Shown here: positions 16,618-25,825 of the stretch, piece after piece | Position numbering within the stretch: position 1 is the stretch's first letter | Layout: each line of letters starts with the position of its first letter | NCBI GenBank assembly: GCA_019638595.1 | Contig: JAHBTJ010000001.1 | Coordinates: forward strand, 430,366 to 494,365 | Length of the DNA stretch: 64,000 bases | Reading direction: 5' to 3' | Source of the DNA: Chitinophagaceae bacterium | GTDB lineage: Bacteria; Bacteroidota; Bacteroidia; Chitinophagales; Chitinophagaceae | Program-made: the position numbers and the translations under genes | Notes under the pieces: generated by a model | Told to the model about the DNA's origin: nothing | Seen by the model: the letters and a program-made list of their open reading frames with translations, nothing else | Database searches by the model: none

Positions 16618-18789
16618 TCACTTATCATTATTCGCAGTCATAAACTCCCAGGTCACTTTATTATAATGGAAATCTTTGCTCTCAGGCAACACAGCATTGC
16701 CTTTCAGCGTTCCCTTCTTATCTTTTTTAACCGACAATACGGCTTTCGCGAAATTGCCTTTTTCATAATCGAACGTTTCACCGTCGTCGTCGTACAGTTC
16801 CATATTATTTTCCGCGTTCCCATAATATTTAATATGAAGCGGCAGCAGCTCGTTTTTACGGGGTGTATGTAATACGGCAGGGATCATAGGTATCATTCCA
16901 CCGTCTTTTACAAATAAGGGTATCTTTCCCATTTCCTGCTTTATTTCAATAATATTTCCTTCACCGGCTAATTTACCTGTATAGAAATCGTACCATTTTC
17001 CCTGGGGCAACACCACTTTTCTTTCTTTTTGCCCGGCAAACAAAGGCGCTACCAACAGGTAATCGCCTACCATAAACTGGTCGTTGATATCGCGCCGCAG
17101 GGCCATTTCATAGGGATTATCTGAAGAGCTCAGGTTACCCCTTTCGGCAGTTGCATTAAAATAAAAACCATCTACCAGGTTCATTGCCCGCACAGGTGGC
17201 TTACCTTCAAAATGATATTGGGCAAAAGTATTGTACAGGTAAGGCAGCAATTGCATGCGCAACAGCATTACCTCTTTCACTTCATCTGCCACTTCCGGGA
17301 AGGTCCAGGGTTTGGTGCCATCCGCCCACGCATTCAGCATCGCCATAGGTGAAAAACAAACGGTCTGCATCCGGCGCAACCATTCTTCCGCAGTTTTAGA
17401 AGAACGCGCTTCCGGCGTCCACAAAACGCCGATAAAGCTACTGTTACATAAAGCCGTTATAAAATCGCGGTGATTGTAGTAATCGTTGTAAATAACATAC
17501 GGCATTGAAGGCGAGCCCGCATTAGAAGCGCGTGTTAATCCGTAAGTACGTTGGTTCTTTTCCCGGAACCAGTTGTCGCTCATTTTCTGGAACTGCAGTC
17601 CGTATACCTGGCGCATCTGTTCGCCGCTTAGTCCCGACGGGAATTTCGCGTTATCGGGCCATAACCAAAAATCATATCCGTCTGTCTCGTCTACTTTATA
17701 TCCCGACACACCTATATCAATATGCTTTTCAGTGAACAGCTTTTTATACAGATCCTGAACAGGCGCCATGGTGAGATCCGGCACCTGCCCTGCCCATACC
17801 AGGTGCGAACCGGTATAAGGCTGCATGTTCTTAAAAAACGGTGCATGCGAAGATATATAGGGATTGATCCAAAGATTTACACGAATGTTTTTTAACAACA
17901 ATTGCTGCACAAATTGCTGTGGCTGAGGATAGCGTATACTATCCCACACAAAATTATTAGGATATGAATATTGCTGCCACCCCGGTTCCAGTCCTATAAA
18001 GCTGAGCGGATAGCCTTTCTGCTCAAATGCGGCAATTTCTTCCAGCACCTGCTGATCGGTGAACAAAGTTGGTGTACGTTGTGTAAAACCAAGTCCCCAT
18101 TTGGGCGGTAATACCCCCCCGCCACAAAACAGGTTGTAACGTTGCACCACTTCCAGGGGGCTTTTCCCGGCAAACACATATATCTCTGTTCCTGCCGCGG
18201 GAATGATCATTTCCACCACATCGGAGCCCGGTTCGGGATTCCAGTCGCGTTGCGTATTGCGGTTCATTTCAGGAGGAGGATCTTTACTATCCTTTCGGGC
18301 AATGATACCGGCATATACTTTTACTCTTCTCGCCACATTGACCAGGACGCCATAGCCATTACCGGAAACGTAGAATGGTACGGGAGCATGTGTTCGCCCG
18401 TTGTCCTCGCCGCCATAATGATCTACCTGTAGTTCCTTTACCGTTCTCCTTTGCTGCACCGACTTAAAATTCAGGCCCAGCCCGTATAGCTGTTCGTTTT
18501 TTTGAAGCGGGAAAGACAGGAAAGTTCCGGCATCGGATTGTTCGCCTGTGCTTTTCCGTAAGTGTTCAGGAAAAGAAATATCACCCATTTTTTCAAGCGC
18601 GGTTGTATTGGGCTTAATACCGGCAACGCGCAAAGGATCCATATTTTCCGGCATACCGGTAACTGCCTTCCATACGCCCGGGGCAACCGGAACCCACTCC
18701 ATTTGCCGGGATTGCGCCAAAATACTTGTATATAAAACCTGGCAAAGAACGTACACAGCGATCATGCGGGGAATAGCAAATTGTTTCAT
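16618..18789 (-). CDS. secreted GH31-family glycoside hydrolase
   Basis: 723 residues with a signal peptide (MIAVYVLCQVLYTSILAQ), an N-terminal beta-sandwich (about 30-225), the GH31 barrel (about 230-600) and a C-terminal beta domain. The nucleophile motif reads GYKVDETDGYDFW with D367, where classical alpha-glucosidases have WxDMNE; later motifs include RASNAGSPSMPYVIYNDYYN. GH31 enzymes cleave alpha-glucosides, alpha-xylosides or alpha-galactosides; the substrate cannot be assigned from the motif alone. Predicted periplasmic. Divergently transcribed from the ROK sugar kinase gene, which suggests a sugar-release-and-phosphorylation pair. Confidence 0.85.
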   Translation of the reverse strand: MKQFAIPRMIAVYVLCQVLYTSILAQSRQMEWVPVAPGVWKAVTGMPENMDPLRVAGIKPNTTALEKMGDISFPEHLRKSTGEQSDAGTFLSFPLQKNEQLYGLGLNFKSVQQRRTVKELQVDHYGGEDNGRTHAPVPFYVSGNGYGVLVNVARRVKVYAGIIARKDSKDPPPEMNRNTQRDWNPEPGSDVVEMIIPAAGTEIYVFAGKSPLEVVQRYNLFCGGGVLPPKWGLGFTQRTPTLFTDQQVLEEIAAFEQKGYPLSFIGLEPGWQQYSYPNNFVWDSIRYPQPQQFVQQLLLKNIRVNLWINPYISSHAPFFKNMQPYTGSHLVWAGQVPDLTMAPVQDLYKKLFTEKHIDIGVSGYKVDETDGYDFWLWPDNAKFPSGLSGEQMRQVYGLQFQKMSDNWFREKNQRTYGLTRASNAGSPSMPYVIYNDYYNHRDFITALCNSSFIGVLWTPEARSSKTAEEWLRRMQTVCFSPMAMLNAWADGTKPWTFPEVADEVKEVMLLRMQLLPYLYNTFAQYHFEGKPPVRAMNLVDGFYFNATAERGNLSSSDNPYEMALRRDINDQFMVGDYLLVAPLFAGQKERKVVLPQGKWYDFYTGKLAGEGNIIEIKQEMGKIPLFVKDGGMIPMIPAVLHTPRKNELLPLHIKYYGNAENNMELYDDDGETFDYEKGNFAKAVLSVKKDKKGTLKGNAVLPESKDFHYNKVTWEFMTANNDK

Positions 18790-18880
18790 TCAAAAATGGT
18801 TGAAGGATTTTACGAACATCGAAGCGCTAAGATAATAGGCAAAATATTTTCCGCTATATTTAATTTTCAAAACAACAAAT

Positions 18881-19840
18881 ATGCTTGTAGGATTTGACAT
18901 TGGCGGTACCAAGTGCGCCGTAACGCTGGGCAAAGAAAAAAACGGGAACGAGCTCAGCATTATTGGTAAGGAAGCAATGCAAACTCAGGGCACCCCGGCG
19001 CAAATGATTGAAAAGATGTTTGCCGCTGCAGACAACCTGCTTACAGCCAGCCATCTTACGTACCAGGATGTATCAGGCATTGGTATCAGTTGCGGCGGCC
19101 CGCTGAGCAGTAAAACGGGCACAATCCTTTCTCCCCCTAATTTGCCGGGCTGGGATAATATACCCATCGTTGAAACAGGCTTCAAAAAATATGGTATACG
19201 TCCCACATTGCAAAACGATGCCAACGCCTGCGCGGTAGCCGAATGGAAATACGGCGCCGGAAAAGGATACGACAATATTATATTCCTCACTTTTGGAACA
19301 GGCATGGGCGCGGGACTAATTTTAAACGGACAGTTATATTCAGGCACCACAGATCTTGCAGGCGAGGTGGGACATCTGCGGCTTGCGGAAATGGGACCGG
19401 TAGGTTTTGGCAAGGCAGGGTCGTTTGAAGGATTTTGCAGCGGTGGCGGCATTGCGCAACTGGCGCAGGTAAAGGTGAGGGAGCAATTACAAATGGGGCG
19501 GCGGGTGTCGTTTTGCAGGAACCTCGATGAGCTTCCGCACCTCACTGCTAAAACAGTTGCGGATGCGGCAGTTGAAGGCGATGAGCTGGCAAAAGAAATT
19601 TACAGGATCTGCGGATTTTACCTGGGCAGAGGCCTCTCACTGCTGATAGACATACTGAACCCGCAGGTAATTATTCTCGGAAGTATTTTTGCGAGAAGCG
19701 GAAGCCTGCTGTATACCGCCATGCATGAAGTGATCGGTAAAGAAGCATTGAAAGATGCGTATGCAGACTGTAAGATCCTGCCGGCGGCATTGGGCGAATC
19801 TATCGGGGATTACGCAGCACTGTCGCTGGCTACGGTGTGA
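18881..19840 (+). CDS. ROK-family sugar kinase lacking the zinc cysteine motif
   Basis: 319 residues. The ATP-binding phosphate loop is VGFDIGGTKCAVTLG; the catalytic Asp sits in LQNDANACAVAEWKYGAGKG; the second phosphate motif is LTFGTGMGAGLILNG; and GEVGHLRL keeps the conserved His. Where most ROK proteins carry CxCGxxGCxE, this one reads GPVGFGKAGSFEGFCSGGG, so three of the four zinc-binding cysteine positions are absent and the metal is probably not bound. Glucokinase or N-acetylhexosamine kinase activity is the family expectation. It could supply the GlcNAc kinase step (RokA) missing from the sialic acid cluster 11 kb away, but this is inference. Confidence 0.82.
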   Translation: MLVGFDIGGTKCAVTLGKEKNGNELSIIGKEAMQTQGTPAQMIEKMFAAADNLLTASHLTYQDVSGIGISCGGPLSSKTGTILSPPNLPGWDNIPIVETGFKKYGIRPTLQNDANACAVAEWKYGAGKGYDNIIFLTFGTGMGAGLILNGQLYSGTTDLAGEVGHLRLAEMGPVGFGKAGSFEGFCSGGGIAQLAQVKVREQLQMGRRVSFCRNLDELPHLTAKTVADAAVEGDELAKEIYRICGFYLGRGLSLLIDILNPQVIILGSIFARSGSLLYTAMHEVIGKEALKDAYADCKILPAALGESIGDYAALSLATV

Positions 19841-20009
19841 GTGCTGCCCTCTTCCCGCTTTCAGGGCCGGAAGGTAACGTTAACGCATACCCTAATACAT
19901 CAATTGTCACCAATAAGTCAGTTTCCTGCTTTCGTAACAAAGTTTCCTGCTTTAGCAAATCATTGCTTTGCAGCGCACTTACTTTTGCGAAAAAACCAGG
20001 GAACTGTTT

Positions 20010-21275
20010 ATGAAGCAACCAGGCGCTGCTATAAAGAAGAAAAAAGCTTCACGAAGCTTATTTTACCGGGTTTCCGCATGGCTGCATTTATGGCTGGGAC
20101 TTGTTTCCGGTATCATTATGGTGATCGTGTGCCTTACGGGATGTATCTGGGTTTTCCAGGATGAGATTACAACATGGCTGGAACCTGAAACTAAAGTTGC
20201 AGCAGAAAATAAGCCAGTCATCGCTCCGTCGGCATTGATGCACATTGCAGACTCTTTATACCCAAGAAAGAAGCCTAACTATGCAACATACCAGCAGGGA
20301 AAAGCCATTACACTGGCGTTGGGGCAGGGACGGAGAGGCAATACCATGCTCCGCATCAATCCTTATACAGCAGAGGTCATCAAAAAAGTAGAAAGAAAAG
20401 AAGGTGAAACGGATTTTTTCCGTTTTATATTGAACGGCCACCGGTTTTTATGGCTGCCCTATGAAATAGGACGCCCTATCGTGAACTATGGTACACTCAT
20501 ATTTGTGATCATACTGATTACCGGCATGGTGCTGTGGTGGCCTAAGAAATGGACAAAAGCCACCCGTGAACAAAGCTTTAAAATAAAATGGAAAGCTTCT
20601 TTCAAAAGGGTGAATTACGATCTTCATAACGTGCTGGGATTCTATTCCCTGCTGGTATTGCTGGCTATTGCGCTGACGGGAATGGTGTATGGTATAGAGT
20701 GGTATAGTAAGGGGCTATATTGGGTTACATCCGGCGGGCAAACGCTTCCTGAATTTAACAGGAACAAATCAGATTCACTACAGCTTGGCAAGTTTTATAC
20801 GCCTCAGCAGGTAATGGATCTTTCGTGGAACAAAGTAATTACCGATCATCCCGAAGCAAAAGGGTTCTACTACGCTTTCGCGGATACATCCAGGCCTTCA
20901 TCCGCCATCTCTATTACCATATACCCAACTGTAGGTAAGTATTATAATAACAGGAGCTTTTCTTTTGACCAGCATACCGGGCAACAGTTACCCGGAGCCA
21001 ATAAAATATATGATACCGGTTTTGAAGATGCCCCGATAGGCGCTAAAATCAGGCGGATGAATTATGATATACACGTGGGAGCGATATTGGGTCTGCCGGG
21101 TAAAATACTTGCCTTTTTTGCATCCCTTATTGGTGCAAGCCTGCCCGTAACAGGCTTTATTGTATGGTGGGGAAAGCAAAAGAAAAAATCTAAAAAAGGG
21201 AAGGCCAAACCTGCTTTTCAAAATGAAAAAGCACCGATTGTTCAAATAAAAAAGGAAACCATGCCGGCAACATAA
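20010..21275 (+). CDS. PepSY-associated membrane protein (XusC-like putative ferric reductase)
   Basis: 421 residues from ATG 20010, preferred over an upstream frame start because MKQPGAAIKKKKASRS gives the usual cytoplasmic basic N-terminus. Four TM segments are visible: LHLWLGLVSGIIMVIVCLTG, YGTLIFVIILITGMVLWW, NVLGFYSLLVLLAIALTGMV, and ILAFFASLIGASLPVTGFIV; the WLHLWLGL and YDLHNVLGF histidines resemble haem/iron ligands of the family. A PepSY domain lies in the first periplasmic loop. Members reduce or process iron-siderophore complexes at the inner membrane. Order with the next genes matches the XusC-XusA-XusB xenosiderophore set of Bacteroides in rearranged order. Confidence 0.85.
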   Translation: MKQPGAAIKKKKASRSLFYRVSAWLHLWLGLVSGIIMVIVCLTGCIWVFQDEITTWLEPETKVAAENKPVIAPSALMHIADSLYPRKKPNYATYQQGKAITLALGQGRRGNTMLRINPYTAEVIKKVERKEGETDFFRFILNGHRFLWLPYEIGRPIVNYGTLIFVIILITGMVLWWPKKWTKATREQSFKIKWKASFKRVNYDLHNVLGFYSLLVLLAIALTGMVYGIEWYSKGLYWVTSGGQTLPEFNRNKSDSLQLGKFYTPQQVMDLSWNKVITDHPEAKGFYYAFADTSRPSSAISITIYPTVGKYYNNRSFSFDQHTGQQLPGANKIYDTGFEDAPIGAKIRRMNYDIHVGAILGLPGKILAFFASLIGASLPVTGFIVWWGKQKKKSKKGKAKPAFQNEKAPIVQIKKETMPAT

Positions 21276-21306
21276 TATAAAGTACATCACTATTTATAAA
21301 ACAAAA

Positions 21307-21350
21307 GAGCCGCACAGGTGCAACTGTAACGGCTCATCCGCCAAAGCGGA
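21307..21350 (+). promoter_or_regulatory. double-hairpin leader before the TonB receptor gene
   Basis: Stem 1 pairs GAGCCG (21307-21312) with CGGCTC (21330-21335), with an inner ACAG/CTGT extension. Stem 2 pairs TCCGC (21337-21341) with GCGGA (21346-21350) across a CAAA loop. The pair ends 30 bases before the receptor ATG and is not followed by a T-run, so it is more likely an mRNA 5' structure than a terminator. No known riboswitch class was recognised. Confidence 0.4.
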
Positions 21351-21380
21351 GCTTTCAAAATCTGTTCAATTTTTAAGCAT

Positions 21381-23768
21381 ATGCAATATAAGCAAATATT
21401 GTTAACAGGCATGGTATGCCTTTGTATTCAGCTATTAACTGCTCAACAAAAAACCTCCACCGGTACTGTTTCGGGAATTATTAGAGATAAAGCCGGATCC
21501 CCTGTTCCTCACGCTACTGTCAGCATTAAAAAAACATCTATAGCCACCACTGCCGGAGAAAACGGGCGGTTTATGCTGGGCAATGTTCCCACAGGTAATA
21601 AAATAGTTGTTATTTCCGCTGTAGGTTTTGCAGAGGTTGAAAAGAAAGTGATAGTAGAGCCGGATAAAACAACAACGCTGGATATTGAAACCGAGTCTAT
21701 CGGAACTACGCTGGAAACGGTCTCGGTCATTGGCCGTTCTGCCACACAGCTCGCCAACAGGCAGTCGTATAATATTACGGCGATTGACGCCAAACAACTG
21801 CATAATTCCACACTTGATCTTTCGCATACGCTTGACCGTGTGTCGGGTGTGCGTGTAAGGGAAACAGGCGGTGTGGGCTCCAGCTTTAATTTTTCGCTGA
21901 ATGGCTTCTCCGGTAACCAGGTGCGATTTTTTTTGGATGGCGTACCGATGGATAATTTCGGGTCATCTTTCCAGATCAATAATATACCCATCAATTTTGC
22001 AGACAGGGTTGAAGTATATAAGGGCGTTGTGCCCATCTGGCTCGGTTCTGATGCGTTGGGCGGCGCTGTAAATATCATTACAGGCAACAGGCACCGCAAC
22101 TATATAGATGCTTCCTATTCCTACGGTTCATTTAATACACATCGTTCAGCCATTAACACTGCCTTTACCACCCGGAAGGGATTTACCGTTCAATTAAACG
22201 CCTTCCAGAATTATTCCGATAATAATTATAAAGTAACATTAGATGTTGCCGATATCAATACCGGTAAATATTATCCCAATACAACGGTTAAAAGGTTTCA
22301 CGACAGGTATTATAATGAAACGCTTGTTACCAATATAGGATTTGTAAATAAAAAATGGGCCGATAAATTTTTAGTGGGCATCACGCTCGGTAAAAACAGC
22401 AAGGAAATACAAACAGGCGCCCGCATGGTTTCTGTGTTTGGTGCATGGAACAGAAAAGGTTCTATTATAATGCCTGCCCTGAAGTATCAAAAAAGAGATT
22501 TGATCGTAAAAGGACTGGATGTTGTTGTAAATGCCAACTACAATTTGGGCAATGAGCAGAATATTGATACCGCGTTCAGGCGTTATGACTGGTTTGGTAA
22601 CTATAAGCAATACGACGGGCCGGGAAGCGAAAGGTCGAGAACCATGTATAAGTTCAAAAATAATATTGGTTTAGCTACTGCAACGCTCTCTTATAAAATA
22701 AACGATAACCATTCTGTTGCTGTTAATAATGTATATAGCTCGTTCAACAGGAAAGGAAGTGATGAATTATACCCCGACGAAGCAAGATACCAGCAGCCGC
22801 AGCAAACAGATAAAAATATACTTGGCTTCAGCTATAAATATGATTATAAAAGTAAGTGGAGCATTATGGCTTTTGGCAAGTACCTGTTTCAGCACGCGCA
22901 TACCCGTGTATCATACAACCCTTCGGGAAGCTACGGAGATGTAGCGTATAAAGACCAGGATAATACAACCAGCAAAATGGGATATGGTATAGCTACCAGT
23001 TATTTCATAACACCCGCATTGCAGGCAAAAGCGTCTTACGAAAGAAGCAACCGCCTGCCGGAAAATGAAGAGATGTTTGGCGATTTGATCAACCAGGAAA
23101 GCAACTTTGATTTAAAGCCGGAGATGAGCGACAATTTTAATTTGGGACTGCATTATTCCTTTAAGCTGAACGAAGATCATCGTTTCGCAGTATCTGCCGG
23201 AGGCATTTACAGGAGAGCCACAGATTTCATTTATTTCAGGTTGAATGCTAACCAGTCTATGCTGGTAGCCGATAACCTTGCCGGTGTAAAAAATACCGGG
23301 GGAGAAGGGGAAATAAGATATTCTTACAAAACCTGGTTATCTGCAGGCGTAAATTTTACATACCAGAACATCATCAACAAACGTAAATATGAGTCGGGGT
23401 ATACCAGTGTAAGCCTGGTATACAATGACCGTATGCCTAATCTTCCCTTCATGTTTGGTAACGCGGATGCCGCAGTTTATTTCAAAAATGTGTGGAAGGA
23501 AGGAGATAACCTCAGCATAGGCTATAACCTGCTGTATGTGCATGCATTTTACCTGTACTGGCCCAGCCAGGGTGGCAGTAAAGACAAGTATGGCATACCT
23601 CAACAACTGGCGCATGATGTAAACATCATCTACACATTAAAAAACGGCCGGTACAACATTGGGCTTGAGTGTAAAAACATTACCAACGATCAGTTGTACG
23701 ACAATTTCAGCCTGCAAAAGCCGGGCAGGGGCTTTTATGGCAAGCTCCGGTATTTTTTCGCAAAATAA
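21381..23768 (+). CDS. TonB-dependent outer-membrane receptor (XusA-like, siderophore/metal uptake)
   Basis: 795 residues. Signal peptide (QILLTGMVCLCIQLLTAQ), a carboxypeptidase-regulatory N-domain (GTVSGIIRDKAGSPVPHATV), a plug with SVIGRSATQLANRQSYNITA and the typical VEVYKGVVPIWLGSDALGGA, then the 22-strand barrel ending in FYGKLRYFFAK (C-terminal aromatic). No SusC-type long extension and no SusD partner, so a small chelate such as a ferric siderophore or metal complex fits better than a glycan. It sits between a PepSY membrane protein and a DUF4374 lipoprotein, the combination found in Xus loci. Confidence 0.88.
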   Translation: MQYKQILLTGMVCLCIQLLTAQQKTSTGTVSGIIRDKAGSPVPHATVSIKKTSIATTAGENGRFMLGNVPTGNKIVVISAVGFAEVEKKVIVEPDKTTTLDIETESIGTTLETVSVIGRSATQLANRQSYNITAIDAKQLHNSTLDLSHTLDRVSGVRVRETGGVGSSFNFSLNGFSGNQVRFFLDGVPMDNFGSSFQINNIPINFADRVEVYKGVVPIWLGSDALGGAVNIITGNRHRNYIDASYSYGSFNTHRSAINTAFTTRKGFTVQLNAFQNYSDNNYKVTLDVADINTGKYYPNTTVKRFHDRYYNETLVTNIGFVNKKWADKFLVGITLGKNSKEIQTGARMVSVFGAWNRKGSIIMPALKYQKRDLIVKGLDVVVNANYNLGNEQNIDTAFRRYDWFGNYKQYDGPGSERSRTMYKFKNNIGLATATLSYKINDNHSVAVNNVYSSFNRKGSDELYPDEARYQQPQQTDKNILGFSYKYDYKSKWSIMAFGKYLFQHAHTRVSYNPSGSYGDVAYKDQDNTTSKMGYGIATSYFITPALQAKASYERSNRLPENEEMFGDLINQESNFDLKPEMSDNFNLGLHYSFKLNEDHRFAVSAGGIYRRATDFIYFRLNANQSMLVADNLAGVKNTGGEGEIRYSYKTWLSAGVNFTYQNIINKRKYESGYTSVSLVYNDRMPNLPFMFGNADAAVYFKNVWKEGDNLSIGYNLLYVHAFYLYWPSQGGSKDKYGIPQQLAHDVNIIYTLKNGRYNIGLECKNITNDQLYDNFSLQKPGRGFYGKLRYFFAK

Positions 23769-23796
23769 AATCATACAAATTAAAACTACATACACA

Positions 23797-25056
23797 ATGA
23801 AAAAAGTAAACTACGCCACATTGATGCTGATATTTATGGTGGCACTTATAGCATGCAAAAAAAACAACGACCCTTCTCCGGAGCCTGTAGATCCTAACAA
23901 CCCCGACAAGGGAAGGTTTGTGCTGGCTGTAAATCCCATAGCAAGCACAGCGGTTGCAGATTATTTGTTAACCACGACTTCGCTTGAAAGCGGCACTTTA
24001 TCTACAACAGGAAATGGTATAGAGCAGGATGGTACCTACCGGTATTATACTACTTCAGGCAATAAGTTTTTCAGCATGTTATATGGACAGGGTAACCCCG
24101 GGGCCGTAACAGTCTATGATCTTAACGAACAAAGTAAGCTGAACAAACTTACCAATTTTCAATCGGAAACGGTTCAGGCATTTGCGCCGGTAAACAAGGA
24201 TATATTAATGGTGAAAATGGGAAGAAGTGTAACGAGTCCTGTTAGCCGCTGGTACAGGGTCAGCACAGAAAGTCTTGTGATCACAGGTGAAGGGCAGTTT
24301 AACGCGCTTGACCTGGCAGGTAACGGGGAATTAGCCGAGTTTAGCTGGATACAGCAGGTAGGCAATAAAGTGTTCGCCCCTTATTTTTGTATAAAAGGCA
24401 CAACTGACGGTGGGTGGACAACCAGCTATCCGGACAGTGCATGGATCGCCGTATTTTCTTATCCCGAAATGCAGTTAGAAAAAATAATCAGGGATAACCG
24501 TACCAGTTCCATCGGGTTGTATTTTCAAAACGGGTTAACGGTTGTTGAAAACGGCGATACTTATGCCTTTTCTCCATCCAATACTGTTGGACAATCAGAA
24601 GGAACCCAGTTTTTTAATTCTACAAAGCCATCTTCTGTTACACGTATAAAAGCCGGTACCACCGAGTTTGACCAGACTTACCTGTTCGATGTGGAGGCTG
24701 TATCCGGCGGGGCATATATTGCCGGCTGGATTTATGTGGGCAATAATACCGTTGTTGCTGCTTTAAATTCAAAAGATAAAAAAAGTCAGTGGCAGGGTGC
24801 TGACAGGTTTGCTATTATTAACCTTGAAAGCAAAAGCTTTAAATGGGTAACAGGCATTCCTGATGCAGCAACTATTGCTGATTTTTCAATGACCAATTAT
24901 TCACCCGGGAACGGAATAGCTTATTTAGGCATAACTACTACTGATAATACAAGCGCAGTATATAAAGTGGATGCCGGTACCGCAACTGCAACCCGCGGTC
25001 TCCAGGTAAATGGGGGTATTATTACCGCTATACAGTGGGTGCCTTACGAAAACTAA
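23797..25056 (+). CDS. DUF4374 surface lipoprotein (XusB-like)
   Basis: 419 residues from ATG 23797; the open frame extends upstream into the receptor gene, but this ATG gives a proper lipoprotein signal (MKKVNYATLMLIFMVALIAC) with lipobox LIAC and a polar, proline-rich tether KKNNDPSPEPVDPNNP. The rest is a beta-propeller-like series (GRFVLAVNPIAS, YYTTSGNKFFSMLYGQG, DSAWIAVFSYPEMQLEKIIR, GAYIAGWIYVGNNTVVAALN). In Bacteroides the DUF4374-type lipoprotein XusB captures ferric enterobactin for XusA. The ligand here is unknown. Twenty-eight bases after the receptor gene; likely the same operon. Confidence 0.85.
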   Translation: MKKVNYATLMLIFMVALIACKKNNDPSPEPVDPNNPDKGRFVLAVNPIASTAVADYLLTTTSLESGTLSTTGNGIEQDGTYRYYTTSGNKFFSMLYGQGNPGAVTVYDLNEQSKLNKLTNFQSETVQAFAPVNKDILMVKMGRSVTSPVSRWYRVSTESLVITGEGQFNALDLAGNGELAEFSWIQQVGNKVFAPYFCIKGTTDGGWTTSYPDSAWIAVFSYPEMQLEKIIRDNRTSSIGLYFQNGLTVVENGDTYAFSPSNTVGQSEGTQFFNSTKPSSVTRIKAGTTEFDQTYLFDVEAVSGGAYIAGWIYVGNNTVVAALNSKDKKSQWQGADRFAIINLESKSFKWVTGIPDAATIADFSMTNYSPGNGIAYLGITTTDNTSAVYKVDAGTATATRGLQVNGGIITAIQWVPYEN

Positions 25057-25075
25057 ACCTTAAATAATATATAAA

Positions 25076-25771
25076 ATGAAAAAGTTTTTTTTAAGTATTG
25101 TATTGATGATGCTCACTTTCAGCATCTACGCCCACGCATTATGGATAGAAACCAATGCAACCGGCAAAAAAGGACAGGCACAGGAAGTAAAGATATTTTA
25201 TGGAGAATATGCCGAGTTCTCTCCTGAAAAAGTAAAGGACTGGTATTCTGACGTAAAGGAATTTGAACTGTGGCTTGTATCCCCAGACGGGCAAAAAGCA
25301 AAACTCGGAACATCCGCTAAAGAAGATCATTATAGCACGACGTTTACGCCTGATAAAGACGGTGTATATACATTGCAGGTAAGCCATAGTGCAAAAGACC
25401 TTGGCAGAACCACGGTATACCAGTTTAATACAAGCGCAATAGTTGCGGTAGGAAAAAATGAAGCGGCTGATATTAAGAACAACAGCAACCCGCTGAAGTT
25501 TCAATTAAAGAGCGGTAAGGTTAATGAGCCTGTAACCATACAGGGCTTTTACAAAGACGCAGCTTCTGAGAAAATGAGCGTTACTGTTTTTTCTCCTAAA
25601 GGATGGACCAGGCAAATAGAAGGAAAAAACGGCGTGGCTGAATTTGTGCCGGAATGGAAAGGAAAATATATGATCGAAATTTCAAGAAGCGATGATGAAA
25701 AAGGGGAACATTATGGTAAAGAATATACCGGTATATGGCGTTGCGCTACCTACCTGGTGGAAATAAAATAG
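25076..25771 (+). CDS. DUF4198 (NikM-like) periplasmic metal-associated protein
   Basis: 231 residues with signal peptide MKKFFLSIVLMMLTFSIYAH. The mature start HALWIETNATGKKGQAQEV and the phrase KIFYGEYAEFSPEKVKDWYS are typical of DUF4198; the family places an N-terminal His at the signal-cleavage site, as here, where it can bind a metal ion. A second beta-sandwich follows (FQLKSGKVNEPVTIQGFYKD), ending with GKYMIEISRSDDEKGEHYGK. DUF4198 genes are linked to nickel, cobalt and iron uptake. It closes the four-gene locus, 19 bases after the DUF4374 gene, and is followed by a terminator. Confidence 0.85.
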   Translation: MKKFFLSIVLMMLTFSIYAHALWIETNATGKKGQAQEVKIFYGEYAEFSPEKVKDWYSDVKEFELWLVSPDGQKAKLGTSAKEDHYSTTFTPDKDGVYTLQVSHSAKDLGRTTVYQFNTSAIVAVGKNEAADIKNNSNPLKFQLKSGKVNEPVTIQGFYKDAASEKMSVTVFSPKGWTRQIEGKNGVAEFVPEWKGKYMIEISRSDDEKGEHYGKEYTGIWRCATYLVEIK

Positions 25772-25787
25772 GGAAGATTTACTTTAT

Positions 25788-25822
25788 AAAACCCGGGCGC
25801 TATCATGGTTGTCCGGGTTTTT
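25788..25822 (+). terminator. rho-independent terminator of the Xus-like locus
   Basis: AAAACCCGG (25788-25796) pairs with CCGGGTTTT (25813-25821) across a 16-base loop, and the stem runs into T residues. It lies 17 bases after the DUF4198 stop; the convergent small gene ends just beyond it. Confidence 0.7.
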
Positions 25823-25825
25823 AAT

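Noticed and set aside
21307-21350. Double hairpin as a cobalamin or TPP riboswitch
   Set aside because: The conserved boxes of those classes are not present; only generic stems can be claimed.
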